Below, one piece after another: positions 1 to 15,000 of a DNA stretch of 40,916 bases. Under the pieces are notes generated by a model. That model was not told the DNA's origin. It saw only the letters and a program-made list of their open reading frames with translations, and made no database searches. Position numbers and translations under genes: made by a program. The stretch is from Methanobrevibacter filiformis (GTDB lineage: Archaea; Methanobacteriota; Methanobacteria; Methanobacteriales; Methanobacteriaceae), in contig NZ_LWMT01000255.1 of the NCBI RefSeq assembly GCF_001639265.1, positions 1-40,916 on the forward strand, read 5' to 3'. Positions within the stretch are counted from its first letter, which is position 1, and each line of letters begins with the position of its first letter.

Positions 1-3000
1 ATTGGTAATATTGGAAGTGGTGCTATCACTAATACAGGTGGTACTTTTAGTGTAAATAATTCTAATTTTATTAATAATACTGGTAGTAATAGTGGAGCCA
101 TATACAATACTGGTAAATTTAATGTGAGTTATTCTAACTTCACAGGTAATAATGGTAGTTCTACTGGAGGAGCTATTTATTCTACTAATGCAGTTAATAT
201 TGATTACTCTAACTTCATTTCAAACTCTAGAGCTATTCATTTAGTTCCAGGTGATACTAGATCTAATATCTCTAATTCTAACTTCACAAATAATACTGTA
301 GCTATGTATATTTCTAGTAATTATACAAGTGTAACTCAAAATAATATCATTAATAATAATCAGGGAATTGTTATTTATGGTACTGCTTCTCGAATTCTAG
401 GAGTTAAAATTAATTATAATCGTATTTTTAATAATACTAATACAACTGGTTATGATCTTGAAAATTTAGGTAATGTTAATGCTACTTTAAATTGGTGGGG
501 CTCAAATAATCCTAAAATTAATGTAGGAAGTCCTGCAAACTACTTCATTGTAAACATCAGTAATATTAATCCAAATACCTTAAATTATAGTTTAGTTTTA
601 AATAATGGTAATGTTGAATATGATTTAAGTTTAATGCCTGATTTTAATGGTTCTATTTCATCTAGTCTTGGTGTTGATATTTTTGATGCTAAAGATAATA
701 ATATATTAACATATTCACCAGAATATGTACACATTGAAGTGGATAATTATGGCTTTGTTCTTTCAACTGATGTTTATGTAAATGCTACAGGTGGAAATGA
801 CAATAATGATGGTAGTAGTTGGGATACAGCTCTCGTATCAATTAATAAAGCTTTATGGATGGTTAAAGAGAATGGAATAATACATATTGCAGGTGATAGT
901 GTAGGAATAGTGTATTCTGGTGTTTTAAATCGTAATCAACTTATTAACATTACTAATGTTACATTAAGTGGTGAGTATGGTAAAGTTAATATTACTGGTG
1001 AAGGGACCTCTAATATATTTAATGTAACTGTAGCTGGAGTTAATTTAGTTAATTTAACATTAACAAATGGTAGAAGTCCAAATAATGGTGGTGCAATTTA
1101 CATTGCTTTAGGTAGTAGTCTCAATATAGATAACTGTACATTTGTTAGTAATATTGCTACATACAATGGAAGTTCTATTTATAACAATGGTGTTTTGGCT
1201 ATTCAAGGTTCTAATTTCACAGGAACGACTGCTGGTAATGGTAATATCTTTAACAATGGTACTAACCTCAATATATCTAACTCTACTTTCAGTAATAATA
1301 ATGCAAATGGATATGGTGGAGCTATTTATAACTTTGCAAATGGACCTGTTACCATAAGTGATTCTATATTTACAAACAATAATGCATCTTCTTACAATGG
1401 TGGAGCAATCTATAATACAAGAGGAGATATTAATATAAGTAGATCCAATTTCACAAGCAATGGTAATAATTATGCTAATTATGGTAATAATATATATAAT
1501 GCCCTAGGTAACACCATTATTATTACTGATTCTAGTTTTTTAAATAACAGTGTTGCTATTTATAATCAAGGAAATCTCACAATATTAGATACTAATTTCG
1601 CAAGCAACCCTATTGGTATTACAAATAATGGTGCAAACAGTAATACTACTGTTATTAACTCTAGTTTTACTAGTAATGCAATAGGTATTTCTAATGAAGG
1701 TAAATTTAACTTAGACAACTCTAGTTTCATTAACAATAATAATACTGGTATTTCAAACACTGGAACATTTATCACTGATAACTCTAATTTTATTAATAAT
1801 AGTAACACAGGTATTTCAAACACTGGAACATTTAACTTAAATAACTCTAATTTTACTTACAACAATGGAAATACTGCAGGTATCTATAATACTGGAGGTA
1901 CTTTTGTAGTGGACAATTCTAATTTTATTAATAATACTGGTAGTACTAGTGGAGCTATTTACAATAGTGCTAAATTAAATGTAAGTAATTCTAATTTCAC
2001 AGGTAACACTGGTAGTACTAGTGGAGCTATCTATTCTATTGCAGGTCTTAATGTTATTTATTCAAATTTTATTTCAAATTCCAGAGCTATCTATTCAGGT
2101 CCTGGTGATACTAGATCTAATATTTCTAACTCTAATTTCACAAATAATGGTATGGCTCTCTATATTTACAGTAACAGTACAAGCATAACTCAGAATAATA
2201 TTATTAACAATAATCAAGGAATTTTTATTTCTACTACTCGTGTAAATGGAGTTAAAGTTAACTATAACCGTATTTTTAATAATACTAATGGTACTGGTTA
2301 TGATCTTGAAAATTTAGGTAGTGCTAATGCTACTTTAAATTGGTGGGGAAATAATAATCCTAAAATTAGTGGAGGAACTCCTGCAAACTACTTCATAGTA
2401 AATATTAGCAACATGAACTTAATTACATTAGACTACAGTTTAGTTTTAAACATAGGTAGTGATTATGATTTAAGTTTATTACCTGATTTCAATGGTTCAA
2501 TTTCATATAATAATGGATCTAGTGATATTTTCAATGCTAAAGAGGATAATACTTTAGCATACTCTCCAGAATATGTTGATATTGTAGTGGATAATTATAG
2601 ATTTATAGAATCAATATATGTTTATGTGAATGCTACAGGTGGAAACGATAATAATAACGGAACTACATGGACTAGTTCACTTGCAACAATTGAACAAGCT
2701 TTAAAACAAGTTTCTAATGGAGGAACAATTTATCTTGCAGGATCTAACTATAACAATACAAATGGTCTAGATTTAAACAATACTAAATTAATTATTAATA
2801 AAACTATTAATTTTGTAGGAGCAAGTGCCTTAAGTGGTGAGGTTATAATTAATGGATTAAATAATGGTCGATTGTTTAATATTACTAGTGGGCAAAATGT
2901 TACTTTTACTAATATTACATTTGCAAATAGCTATTTAACAGGCTCAGGAAATAATGGTGCAATTTATATAAACAATAGTAATGTTACATTTACAAACTCT

Positions 3001-6000
3001 AATTTTGTAAATAACACTGCATATGATGGTGGTGCTATATATTATAATGGAACTAATTATAGTGGAACTAGTTATAATGGAACTAATTCTGAATTAATAA
3101 TAAATAACTCAACATTCACAAATAATAAAGCATCTAACAATGGTGGAGCTATTTATAACATCGGTAGTTTTAATTTAAGTGGTTCTAATTTCATTAACAA
3201 TAGTGCAAATTTTGGTGGAGCAGTTTATAATGTAGGAATAGACTTCCTTGCAAATGAAAATAATTTCATAAACAATACTGCAACTAACAATTATGGTGGA
3301 GCTATTTTAAACTATGGGAATAATTCTAGCTTTATAAATAATAATTTTACAAATAACAAAGCACTTTATATAGGTGGAGCTATTTTAGACTATGGAAATA
3401 ATACAGTCTTTATAAACAATAATTTTACAAATAATGCAGTAACCACTACTTCAACTAGTTATAATTATGGTGGAGCAATAGTTAGTGTTGGAATTGATAA
3501 TACAGTGATTAATAATACTTTTATAAATAACACTGCAAGAAGTGGTGGAGCTATTTCTGCCTCAGGAGCTAACTTCACTATAAATAATTCCCTATTTTTA
3601 AATAATAGTGGAGCTTATGGTGGAGCTATTAACTCCACAGGTCCTAATTTTGTTTTAGGTAGTAATATTACTTTTGTTAATAATTCTGCAACTGCTTATG
3701 GTGGTGCTATTTATAATACTGGTGTTAATTTTACTGTAGGTAATGATAGCACTTTTGCTAATAATAATAATAATAATAATAATATCTTTATTAATAATTC
3801 TGCTACAACTAATGGTGGTGCTATTTATAATACTGGTGTTAATTTTACTATAGGTGATAACAGTATTTTTGTTAATAATTCTGCTATTAATGGTAGTATT
3901 ATTTATAATTATGGTGGTACTGGTTTTGTTCTAGGAAATAATAGTACTTTTGTTAATAATTCAGCTATTGGCTGGGGTGGTATTTATAATACTGGTGTTA
4001 ATTTTACTGTAGGTAATGATAGCACTTTTGCTAATAATTTTGTTAGGGATCATGATGGTGCTGCTATTTATAATACTGGTAGTGGTTTTATTGTAGGCAA
4101 TAATAGTAATTTTATTAATAACACTGTTGGTGGTAATGGAGCTGTTATTTATAATACTGGTCCTAATTTTATTACAGGTGATAATAGTACTTTTGTTAAT
4201 AATTCTGCAACTGGATATGGGGGTGTTATTTATAATACTGGCAGTGGTTTTGTTGTAGGTAATAGTAGTATTTTTATTCATAATTCTGCTACAAGTAATG
4301 GTGGTGCTATTTATAATACTGGAGCTAGTTTTATTGTAGGTAATAGCAGTACTTTTGTTAGTAACTCTGCTATTAATGGTAGTGCAATTTATATTCAAGC
4401 AGGAAGTATAACTGTAAATTATAATCGTTTTTATAATAATGTTGGAAATGGTCAAGTTTATATAAATGGTGGAACTGCTAGTCTTGATTATAATTGGTGG
4501 GGAGATAGTAATAACCCAGAAGAGAAATCAGTAAAGCGAAATAGTGGAACATTAACATTAAATAATTATTTCATAGTTGAGGTTAACTCAGTATTAATTA
4601 ATGAAACCAGCGGACAAACTACATTTGAATATACTTTCTCTATTAATGATAGCAGTGATTATGAATTAGATCTTCTTCCAGATTTTAATGGAAATTTAAG
4701 AGATAAAGATGGTCAAACAAACATTACTTTTGATGCAAAAGTAAATAATAGCTATATTATAAGTATTACTCCAGAAAGCACAAATAGATTAAAATTCACT
4801 GTAGATAGTTTTTATGCAGTGTTTTTTACTGAAATAAGTTCTGCTTATGTTAATGCTACTGGTGGAAGTGATGATAACTTTGGAACTGGTTGGGATGATG
4901 CACTTGCAACAATAGAAAAAGCATTAGAATATGTTCAAGATGGAGGAACAATATATCTCGCAGGAAATAGCTATAATAATAGTAATAGCTTAGGATTAAG
5001 AAATACGAACCTTGTTATTAGTAAAAATCTTACTTTTGTAGGTGTAACTGCATTAGGTGGAGAAGTAATACTTGATGGACTAAATAGTAATGCTAGAATA
5101 TTCAGTATAAACAGTGGATTAAATGTCACTTTCTTAAACATAACATTTGTAAATAGTAAATTAACAGGAACTAATAACAATGGTAGTGCAATTTATGTAA
5201 ACACCAATAGCTTAGTTACAATAATCAACTCCAACTTCATAAATAACAGTGCATATAGTGGAGGAGCTATATATAATGTAGCGACTAACCTTTCAATTAT
5301 TAACTCAACTTTTAAAAACAATAATGCAAGTTATTCTGGTGGTGCAATTTTAAACACAGGAATTAATTTCACTATTTTAAATTCCAACTTCATAAATAAC
5401 AGTGCAATTAATGGCGGTGGAGCAGTAAATAACACTGGTGCAAATTTCACTGTAAATAATAGTAATTTTACAAACAACACTGCAGTTTATGGTGGTGCCA
5501 TGAGAACTGGTGGTATTTATAATCTCATAAGTAATAACAGCTTTATAAACAACAGTGCAGGAGCTGATGGTGGAGCAATACTTTCATATGGTGTAAATTT
5601 CACATTATTATCTAATATTTTATTAAATAACAGTGCAAGATATGGTGGAGCATTATACACATTGGGAGCTGGAGCAAATATAAGTTATAATAGATTCTAC
5701 AACAATCATGCTAATGATACTACAGTTGGTGATAATCAATACCTTGTAAATGCTGGTGGAACTGGAACTGCTAACTATAATTGGTGGGGAAACAACACTA
5801 ACCCACTTTTAGGATCTATACAACTATATAATACTGGAACCATAACATTAACTAATTATTTCCAAGCTGAAGTCATCACAACACTAATTAACATAGCTAG
5901 TGGAGAAACTACCTTTGAATATAGTTTCCATCTTAATGATAGTAGTGCCTTTGATAGTAATCTTCTTCCAAATTTCGATGGATCTATAACAGATAAAAAT

Positions 6001-9000
6001 GGTGAAATAAATATTATACTAATTCCAGAAAATAATAGCTACATATTAAACATAACTCCTGAAAGCACAAATAAAGTGAAGTTTGCTATTGATGGATTCC
6101 GTGCAATATTCTTTAATGATAATAACATGACTTATGTTAATGCTACTGGTGGAAGTGATGATAACTGGGGAACTAGTTGGGATGATGCACTTGCAACAAT
6201 AGAAAAAGCATTAGAATATGTTCAAGATGGAGGAACAATTTATATTGCAGGAAATAACTATAACAACACAAATGGCTTACCATTAAAGAACACAAACCTT
6301 AATATTAATAAAAATGTGACTTTAATGGGTGCAACAGCTCTAAGTGGAGAAGTTATAATTGATGGTTTAAATAGTAATAATAGATTATTCAATATCTTAA
6401 GTGGTAGCAATGTTACATTTATTAACCTAACCTTAGCAAATACTAAATTTACTTCTAGTTATGGGTCAGTGTATGTAAATAACGGAGCTATTCTTAATTT
6501 AATAGGATCTAATTTAATCAATAACACTGCAGTATCTGGTGGAGCTATTTATAACCATGGAACTCTTAACATTCAAAATAGTTCATTTATAAATAATACT
6601 GCTAGTTCTGAAGGTGGAGCTATTACTAATATTGGAGGTACTAATAGTGGAGGTACTCTTAATATTAGAAATAGTAGCTTTATAAACAGTAGTGCTGGAG
6701 CTAGAGGAGGAGCAATTTATAATTCTGGATTAAATGTTATTATAGAAAATAATGTTCTCTTTGATAACAATCGTGGTACATATGCAGGTGGAGCTATTTA
6801 TAATTATGGAACTAATATGACCATTAGAAACAATGTTAGTTTTATAAATAACTATGCTACTTCTACCTCACCTAACGAAAACTATGGTGGTGGAGCTATT
6901 TATAATTATAGAAATATGAACTTATTTATCAGTGATACTCTCTTTGAAAATAACCACAATACTGATGTTGGTGGAGCTATTGACAACTGGGGTGCCATGA
7001 CTGTTATAAATTCCGCATTCACAAATAATTATGCAACACTAACTGCCACATATCTAGGTGAACAAGATGGTGCTGCTGGAGCTATTATGCATGATGGAAG
7101 TGGTTTAATTATTATAAACACAACATTTACTGGTAATTATGCAGCACATGCAGGTGCAATTGATAATAGGAATGGTGGTAATACTCTTATAACAAACTGT
7201 ACTTTCATTGGAAATCATGTTACAACACATGGTGGTGCAATCAATAACCATGCAAACATCCTGAATGTGACTGTAATCGATTCTGTCTTTATTAATAACA
7301 CTGCAGGTGATAGAGGAGGAGCTATGGATATTCAAAACACTCCTATGAATGTGACCAACTGTACTTTTGTTAATAATAGTGCAGTTAATAGTGGAGGGGC
7401 TATTTCATGTACTTCTCAGCGCACTAACATTACATTTGCTGAATTTGATGGAAACAGTGCGAAAACTGGAGGGGCTATATATGTTAGTGGAGGCTCATAT
7501 TTAAACGTTTTCAGTTCTAATTTCATAAACAATCGAGCTACTGTAAGTGCTGGAGCCTTGTATAGTTCAGGTGGATCTTATGTTGTTGTTAATTACAATA
7601 GATTCTATAGGAACACCCTTAATGGAAATACTGAAGGAGCAGTTTATTTCTCAAGTTCAAATGGTAATGCTAACTATAATTGGTGGGGAACTAATAATAA
7701 TCCTATTGGAAACAATGCAACTCTTGCAACAGGTATTTTAAATAATTGGTATGTTTTAAGATTATCTCTAAATTATACATTAAGTACAATATCTAATGCA
7801 ACATTTAATTATCTTATACTTGAACCTGCATCATTATCATATAATTTAACATTAAATGATCCAACTTTAGCTCATAGTCCTGATAGATTACCATATTTCC
7901 TAGTAAATGTTAATGTTTTAAATCAAACAATTCCATTTAATGGTACAAGTGGTGATATAAGAATTGTAAGTTTTGCTCAAGATGATATTATATTATATAA
8001 TTTAACTGATGAGTATGCAATTAATGCACTTTCAGATGATGAAGATGTTATACTTAAAATTAAAGCAGCTGTAAATGATAGGCTTTCAATTATTAAAATA
8101 GCTGATGTTTATGTTGTATCTCATTATGATACAGTAACATTTACCATAGTAGTTACTAATGAAGGTCCATCTACTATTACTAATGTGAAATTTACAGATT
8201 TATTAGACAGCAGATTTGAACTAATTAACTATACTGGTGGAATATCTTATGATAATACCACTGGTATTTGGGAATTAGGAGATATTGAAGGTTATGGTAG
8301 TGTAACATTAACCATGACAGTTAATGCAACAGGACTTGGAGAGGTAACTAATCTTGCTTGGAATGTAACTGCAGATCAAGAGCTAGATGATCCTGATATA
8401 AATAGTTCAGTTGAAATAGACATATTACCACTAGTAAATGTAACCATAATTAAGGTAGTTAATGTAACAGGAAATTATACTACTCATATTGGAGATACAG
8501 TTAAATATACTATTAATATTACAAATCATGGTCCAGATGCTACACTTGCAAATGTTTTTGTCTATGAGATGTTAAGTGAAAAACTAGAATATGTAAATCA
8601 CACATCAACTCATGGAACCTTTGATTCACCTAGTGGAATTTGGCATATAGGAACACTTGATGTAAATGAAACAGCTACACTTGAAATTGAAGCTATTATA
8701 CTTGAAAGTGGAACCATAGTAAACACTGCAGAACTAAACACTGAAATTCCTAACTTAAACAATAACACAACAGTTACAGTCGAATTTGAAGTAGGGGACG
8801 TAAATGTAAGTATAATTAAAGTATCCAATGCAACAGGATCTAATAATGTAGGAGACATAATAAACTACACCATCACAATAATTAACTATGGATTAACCAA
8901 TGCAACTGGCGTATATGTTTATGATAATTTAAATACAAGTAAAGTACAATATATTGATCATTCCGCTTCAATAGGTAGCTATAATCCAATTACAGGTATG

Positions 9001-12000
9001 TGGAATATTAGTGATTTGAATTCTGGTGAAACAGTAGAATTAAACATAACAGTATTGATCATTGGAACAGGAAATATAATCAACACAGCAAATGTAACCA
9101 CTAATGAAACTAACACTAACAACAAAACCAATGACACAGAAATCTTTAATGTCGACAATGAAATTAATGTAACCATTATTAAAGTATCTAATGCAACAGA
9201 AAATAATCATGTAGGAGACAACATAACCTACACAATAACCATATTTAACGATGGCTTAACCAATGCTACTGATGTTTATGTAATGGATAATTTAGATTTC
9301 ACTAAAGTACAGTTCATTAGTGCATCTGCAAGTATAGGAACATATAATAATACATCTGGAATTTGGACAATTGGAAACATTGATGCAGGAACCAATGCAA
9401 CATTATATATTAATGTTACAATCACAGGAACTGGAATAATAGTTAACACCGCAAATGTAACTACAACTGAAACCAACATCAACAACAAAACTAATGATAC
9501 AGAAGTCTTTAATGTAACTGATGAAGTTAATGTAACCATTATTAAAGTATCTAATGCAACAGAAAATAATCATGTAGGAGACAACGTAACTTACACAATA
9601 ACCATATTTAACGATGGTTTAACTAATGCATCTGATGTTTATGTAATGGATAATTTAGATTTCACTAAAGTACAGTTCATTAGTGCATCTGCAAGTATAG
9701 GAACATATAATAATACATCTGGGATTTGGACAATTGGAAACCTTGAAGCTGGAACCAATGCAACATTATATATTAATGTTATAATCACAGGAACTGGAAT
9801 AATAGTTAACACTGCAAATGTAACTACAACTGAAACCAACATCAACAACAAAACTAATGATACAGAAGTCTTTAATGTAACTGATGATGTTAATGTAACC
9901 ATTATTAAAGTATCTAATGCAACAGCAAACAATCATGTAGGAGATAATATAACCTACACAATAACCATCATAAACTATGGTTTAACCAATGCAACTGATG
10001 TTTATGCAATAGATAATTTAGATCATACTAAAGTACAATTCATTAATGCATATGCAAGTACAGGAACATATAATAATATAGAAGGAATTTGGACAATTGG
10101 AAACCTAACAGCTGGAACCAGTGCAACATTATACATAAATGTAACAATCACAGGAACAGGAATAATAGCTAACAATGCAAATGTAACCACAAGCGAAAAT
10201 AATACTAATAATCAAACTAATGATACAGAAATTTTTAATGTAACTGATGATGTTAATGTAACTATTATTAAAGTGTCTAATGCAACAGCAAACGATCGCG
10301 TTTATACTGGAGTTGTTTCAGCGAAACCTAAATCTTTATCTAATGCAACAGTAAACAATTATGTTGGAGACAACATAACTTATACAATAACTATAATTAA
10401 TTATGGTTTAACTAATGCAACTAATGTTTATGTAATGGATAATTTAGATTACAGTAAAGTGCAATTCATTAGTGCATCTGCAAGTATGGGAACATATAAT
10501 AATACGACTGGAATTTGGACTATTGGAAACTTAGAAGCTGGAGCCAGTGTTACATTAGATATTGAAGTTACAATAATTGGAACTGGAATAATATTTAACA
10601 ATGCAAATGTAACTACAAACGAAAACAACATTAATAATCAAACTAATGATACAGAAATCTTTAATGTTGGAGACGAAGTTAATGTAACTATTATTAAAGT
10701 GTCTAATGCAACAGAAAATAATCATGTTGGGGACAATATAACTTACACAATAACCATAATTAACGATGGTTTAACTAATGCATCTGATGTTTATGTTATG
10801 GATAATTTAGATTACAGTAAAGTGCAATTCATTAGTGCATCTGCAAGTATGGGAACATACAACAATACAACAGGAAGATGGACTATTGGAAACTTAGAAG
10901 CTGGAACCAGTGTGACACTATATATTAATGTTACAATCACAGGAACTGGAATAGTATTTAATAATGCAAATGTAACTACAAACGAAAACAATACTAATAA
11001 TCAAACTAATGATACAGAAATTTTTAATGTCACTGATGAGGTTAATGTAACTATTATTAAAGTGTCTAATGCAACAGAAAATAATTATGTTGGGGACAAT
11101 ATAACTTACACAATAACCATAATTAATAATGGTTTAACTAATGCAACTGATGTTTATGTAATGGATAACTTAGATCACACCAAAGTGCAATTCATAGATG
11201 CATTTACAAATACTGGAACATATAATAATACGACTGGAATTTGGACTATTGGAAACTTAGAAGCTGGAGCCAGTGTGACACTATACATAAATGTGACAAT
11301 CACAGGAACTGGGATAATAGCTAACACTGCAAATGTAACTACACATGAGAACAACATTAACAACAAAACTAATGATACAGAAATCTTTAATGTCACTGAT
11401 GATGTTAATGTAACTATTATTAAGATCTCTAATGCAACAGCAAGCAATCATGTTGGGGATAATATAACTTACACAATAACTATAATTAATCATGGTTTAA
11501 CTAATGCATCTGATGTTTATGTTATGGATAATTTAGATTATACTAAAGTGCAATTCATTAGTGCATCTGCAAGTATGGGAACATATAATAATACGACTGG
11601 AATTTGGACTATTGGAAATTTAGAAGTTGGAGCTAGTGTGACACTATACATAAATGTGACAATCACAGGAACTGGAATAGTATTTAATAATGCAAATCTA
11701 ACCACAAGCGAAAATAATACTAATAATCAAACTAATGATACAGAAATTTTTAATGTCACTGATGAGGTTAATGTAACTATTATTAAGATCTCTAATGCAA
11801 CAGCAAACAATCATGTTGGAGACAATATAAATTACACAATAACCATAATCAATTTTGGTTTAACTAATGCAACTAATGTTTATGTAATGGATAACTTAGA
11901 CTACAGCAAAGTGCAATTCATAGATGCATTTACAAATACTGGAACATATAATAATACGACTGGAATTTGGACTATTGGAAACTTAGAAGCTGGAGCCAGT

Positions 12001-15000
12001 GTTACATTAGATATTGAAGTTACAATAATTGGAACTGGAATAATATTTAACAATGCAAATGTAACTACAAACGAAAACAACATTAATAATCAAACTAATG
12101 ATACAGAAATCTTTAATGTTGGAGACGAAGTTAATGTAACTATTATTAAGGTGTCTAATGCAACAGAAAACAATCATGTTGGAGACAATATAACTTACAC
12201 AATAACCATAATTAACGATGGTTTAACTAATGCAACTGATGTTTATGCAATGGATAATTTAGATCACAGTAAAGTGCAATTCATTAGTGCATCTGCAAGT
12301 ATTGGAACATATGATAATACAACTGGAATTTGGACTATTGGAAATTTAGAAGCTGGAACCAGTGTGACACTATATATAAATGTGACAATCACAGGAACAG
12401 GAATAATAGCTAACACTGCAAATGTAACTACAAACGAAAATAATACTAATAATCAAACTAATGATACAGAAATTTTTAATGTCACTGATGAGGTTAATGT
12501 AACTATTATTAAGGTGTCTAATGCAACAGTAAATAATCATGTTGGGGACAATATAACTTACACAATAACTATTATAAACTATGGTTTAACTAATGCAACT
12601 GATGTTTATGTAATGGATAACTTAGATTATACTAAAGTGCAATTCATTAGTGCATCTGCAAGTATGGGAACATACAATAGTACAACTGGGATTTGGACTG
12701 TTGGAAATTTAGAAGCTGGAGCCAGTGTGACACTATATATTAATGTTACAATCACAGGAACTGGAATAATAGCTAATACTGCAAATGTAACTACAAATGA
12801 AAATAATACTAATAATCAAACTAATGATACAGAAATTTTTAATGTCACTGATGATGTTAATGTAACTATTATTAAAGTGTCTAATGCAACAGAAAATAAT
12901 CATGTTGGGGACAATATAACTTACACAATAACCATAATTAATAATGGTTTAACTAATGCATCTGATGTTTATGTTATGGATAATTTAGATTACAGTAAAG
13001 TGCAATTCATTAGTGCATCTGCAAGTATGGGAACATATAATAATACGACTGGAATTTGGACTATTGGAAATTTAGAAGCTGGAGCCAGTGTGACACTATA
13101 TATTAATGTTACAATCACAGGAACTGGAATAATAGCTAACAATGCAAATGTAACTACACATGAGAACAACATTAACAACAAAACTAATGATACAGAAATT
13201 TTTAATGTCACTGATGAGGTTAATGTAACTATTATTAAGATCTCTAATGCGACAGTAAGCAATCATGTTGGGGATAGTATAACTTACACAATAACTGTAA
13301 TTAATCATGGTTTAACTAATGCATCTGATGTTTATGTTATGGATAATTTAGATTATACTAAAGTGCAATTCATTAGTGCATCTGCAAGTATGGGAACATA
13401 TAATAATACGACTGGAATTTGGACTATTGGAAATTTAGAAGCTGGAACCAGTGTTACATTAGATATTGAAGTTACAATAATTGGAACTGGAATAGTATTT
13501 AATAATGCAAATGTAACTACAAACGAAAACAACATTAATAATCAAACTAATGATACAGAAATCTTTAATGTTGGAGACGAAGTTAATGTAACTATTATTA
13601 AAGTGTCTAATGCAACAGAAAATAATCATGTTGGGGACAATATAACTTACACAATAACTGTAATTAATCATGGTTTAACTAATGCATCTGATGTTTATGT
13701 TATGGATAATTTAGATCATACTAAAGTGCAATTCATTAGTGCATCTGCAAGTATGGGAACATACAACAATACAACAGGAAGATGGACTATTGGGAATCTT
13801 GAAGCTGGAACTACTGCTACATTAACTATTAATGTTACAATAACTGGAACTGGAATAATATTTAATAATGCAAATGTAACTACAAATGAAAATAATACTA
13901 ATAATCAGACTAATGATACAGAAATTTTTAATGTGTCTGATGAGGTTAATGTAACTATTATTAAGGTGTCTAATGCAACAGTAAATAATCATGTTGGAGA
14001 TAATGTAACTTATACAATAACTGTAATTAATTATGGTTTAACTAATGCATCTGATGTTTATGTTATGGATAATTTGGATCATACTAAATTACAATTCATT
14101 AGTGCATCTGCAAGTATGGGAACATACAACAATACAACAGGAAGATGGACTATTGGGAATCTTGAAGCAGGAACCAGTGCAACACTATATATAAATGTAA
14201 CAATCACTGGAACTGGAATAATAGCTAATACCGCAAACGTAACTACAAGTGAAAATAATACTAATAATCAGACTAATGATACAGAAATCTTTAATGTGAC
14301 TGATGAGGTCAATGTAACTATTATTAAAGTGTCTAATGCAACAGTAAATAATCATGTTGGAGATAATGTAACTTATACAATAACTGTAATTAATTATGGT
14401 TTGACTAATGCATCTGATGTTTATGTTATGGATAATTTAGATTATACTAAAGTGCAATTCATTAGTGCATCTGCAAGTATGGGAGCATATAATAATGTAA
14501 CAGGAAGATGGACTATTGGGGACCTTGAAGCTGGAGCTACTGCTACATTAACTATTAATGTTACAATCATTGGAACTGGAATAATATTTAATAATGCAAA
14601 TGTGACTACAAGTGAAAATAATACTAATAATCAGACTAATGATACAGAGATCTTTAATGTGTCTGATGAGGTTAATGTAACTATTATTAAGGTGTCTAAT
14701 GCAACAGTAAATAATCATGTTGGAGATAATGTAACTTACACAATAACCATAATTAACTATGGGTTAACTAATGCATCTGATGTTTATGTTATGGATAATT
14801 TAGATCATAATAAAGTGCAATTCATTAGTGCATCTGCAAGTATGGGAACATACAACAATACAACAGGAAGATGGACTATTGGGGACCTTGATGCAGGAAC
14901 TACTGCTACATTAACTATTAATGTTACAATTACTGGAACTGGAATAATATTTAATAATGCAAATGTGACTACAAGTGAAAATAATACTAATAACCAGACT

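Noticed and set aside
124-126. GTG as start of the first gene
   Set aside because: The frame is open upstream to base 1 with the same coil repeats, and there is no ribosome binding site; the real start lies outside the window.
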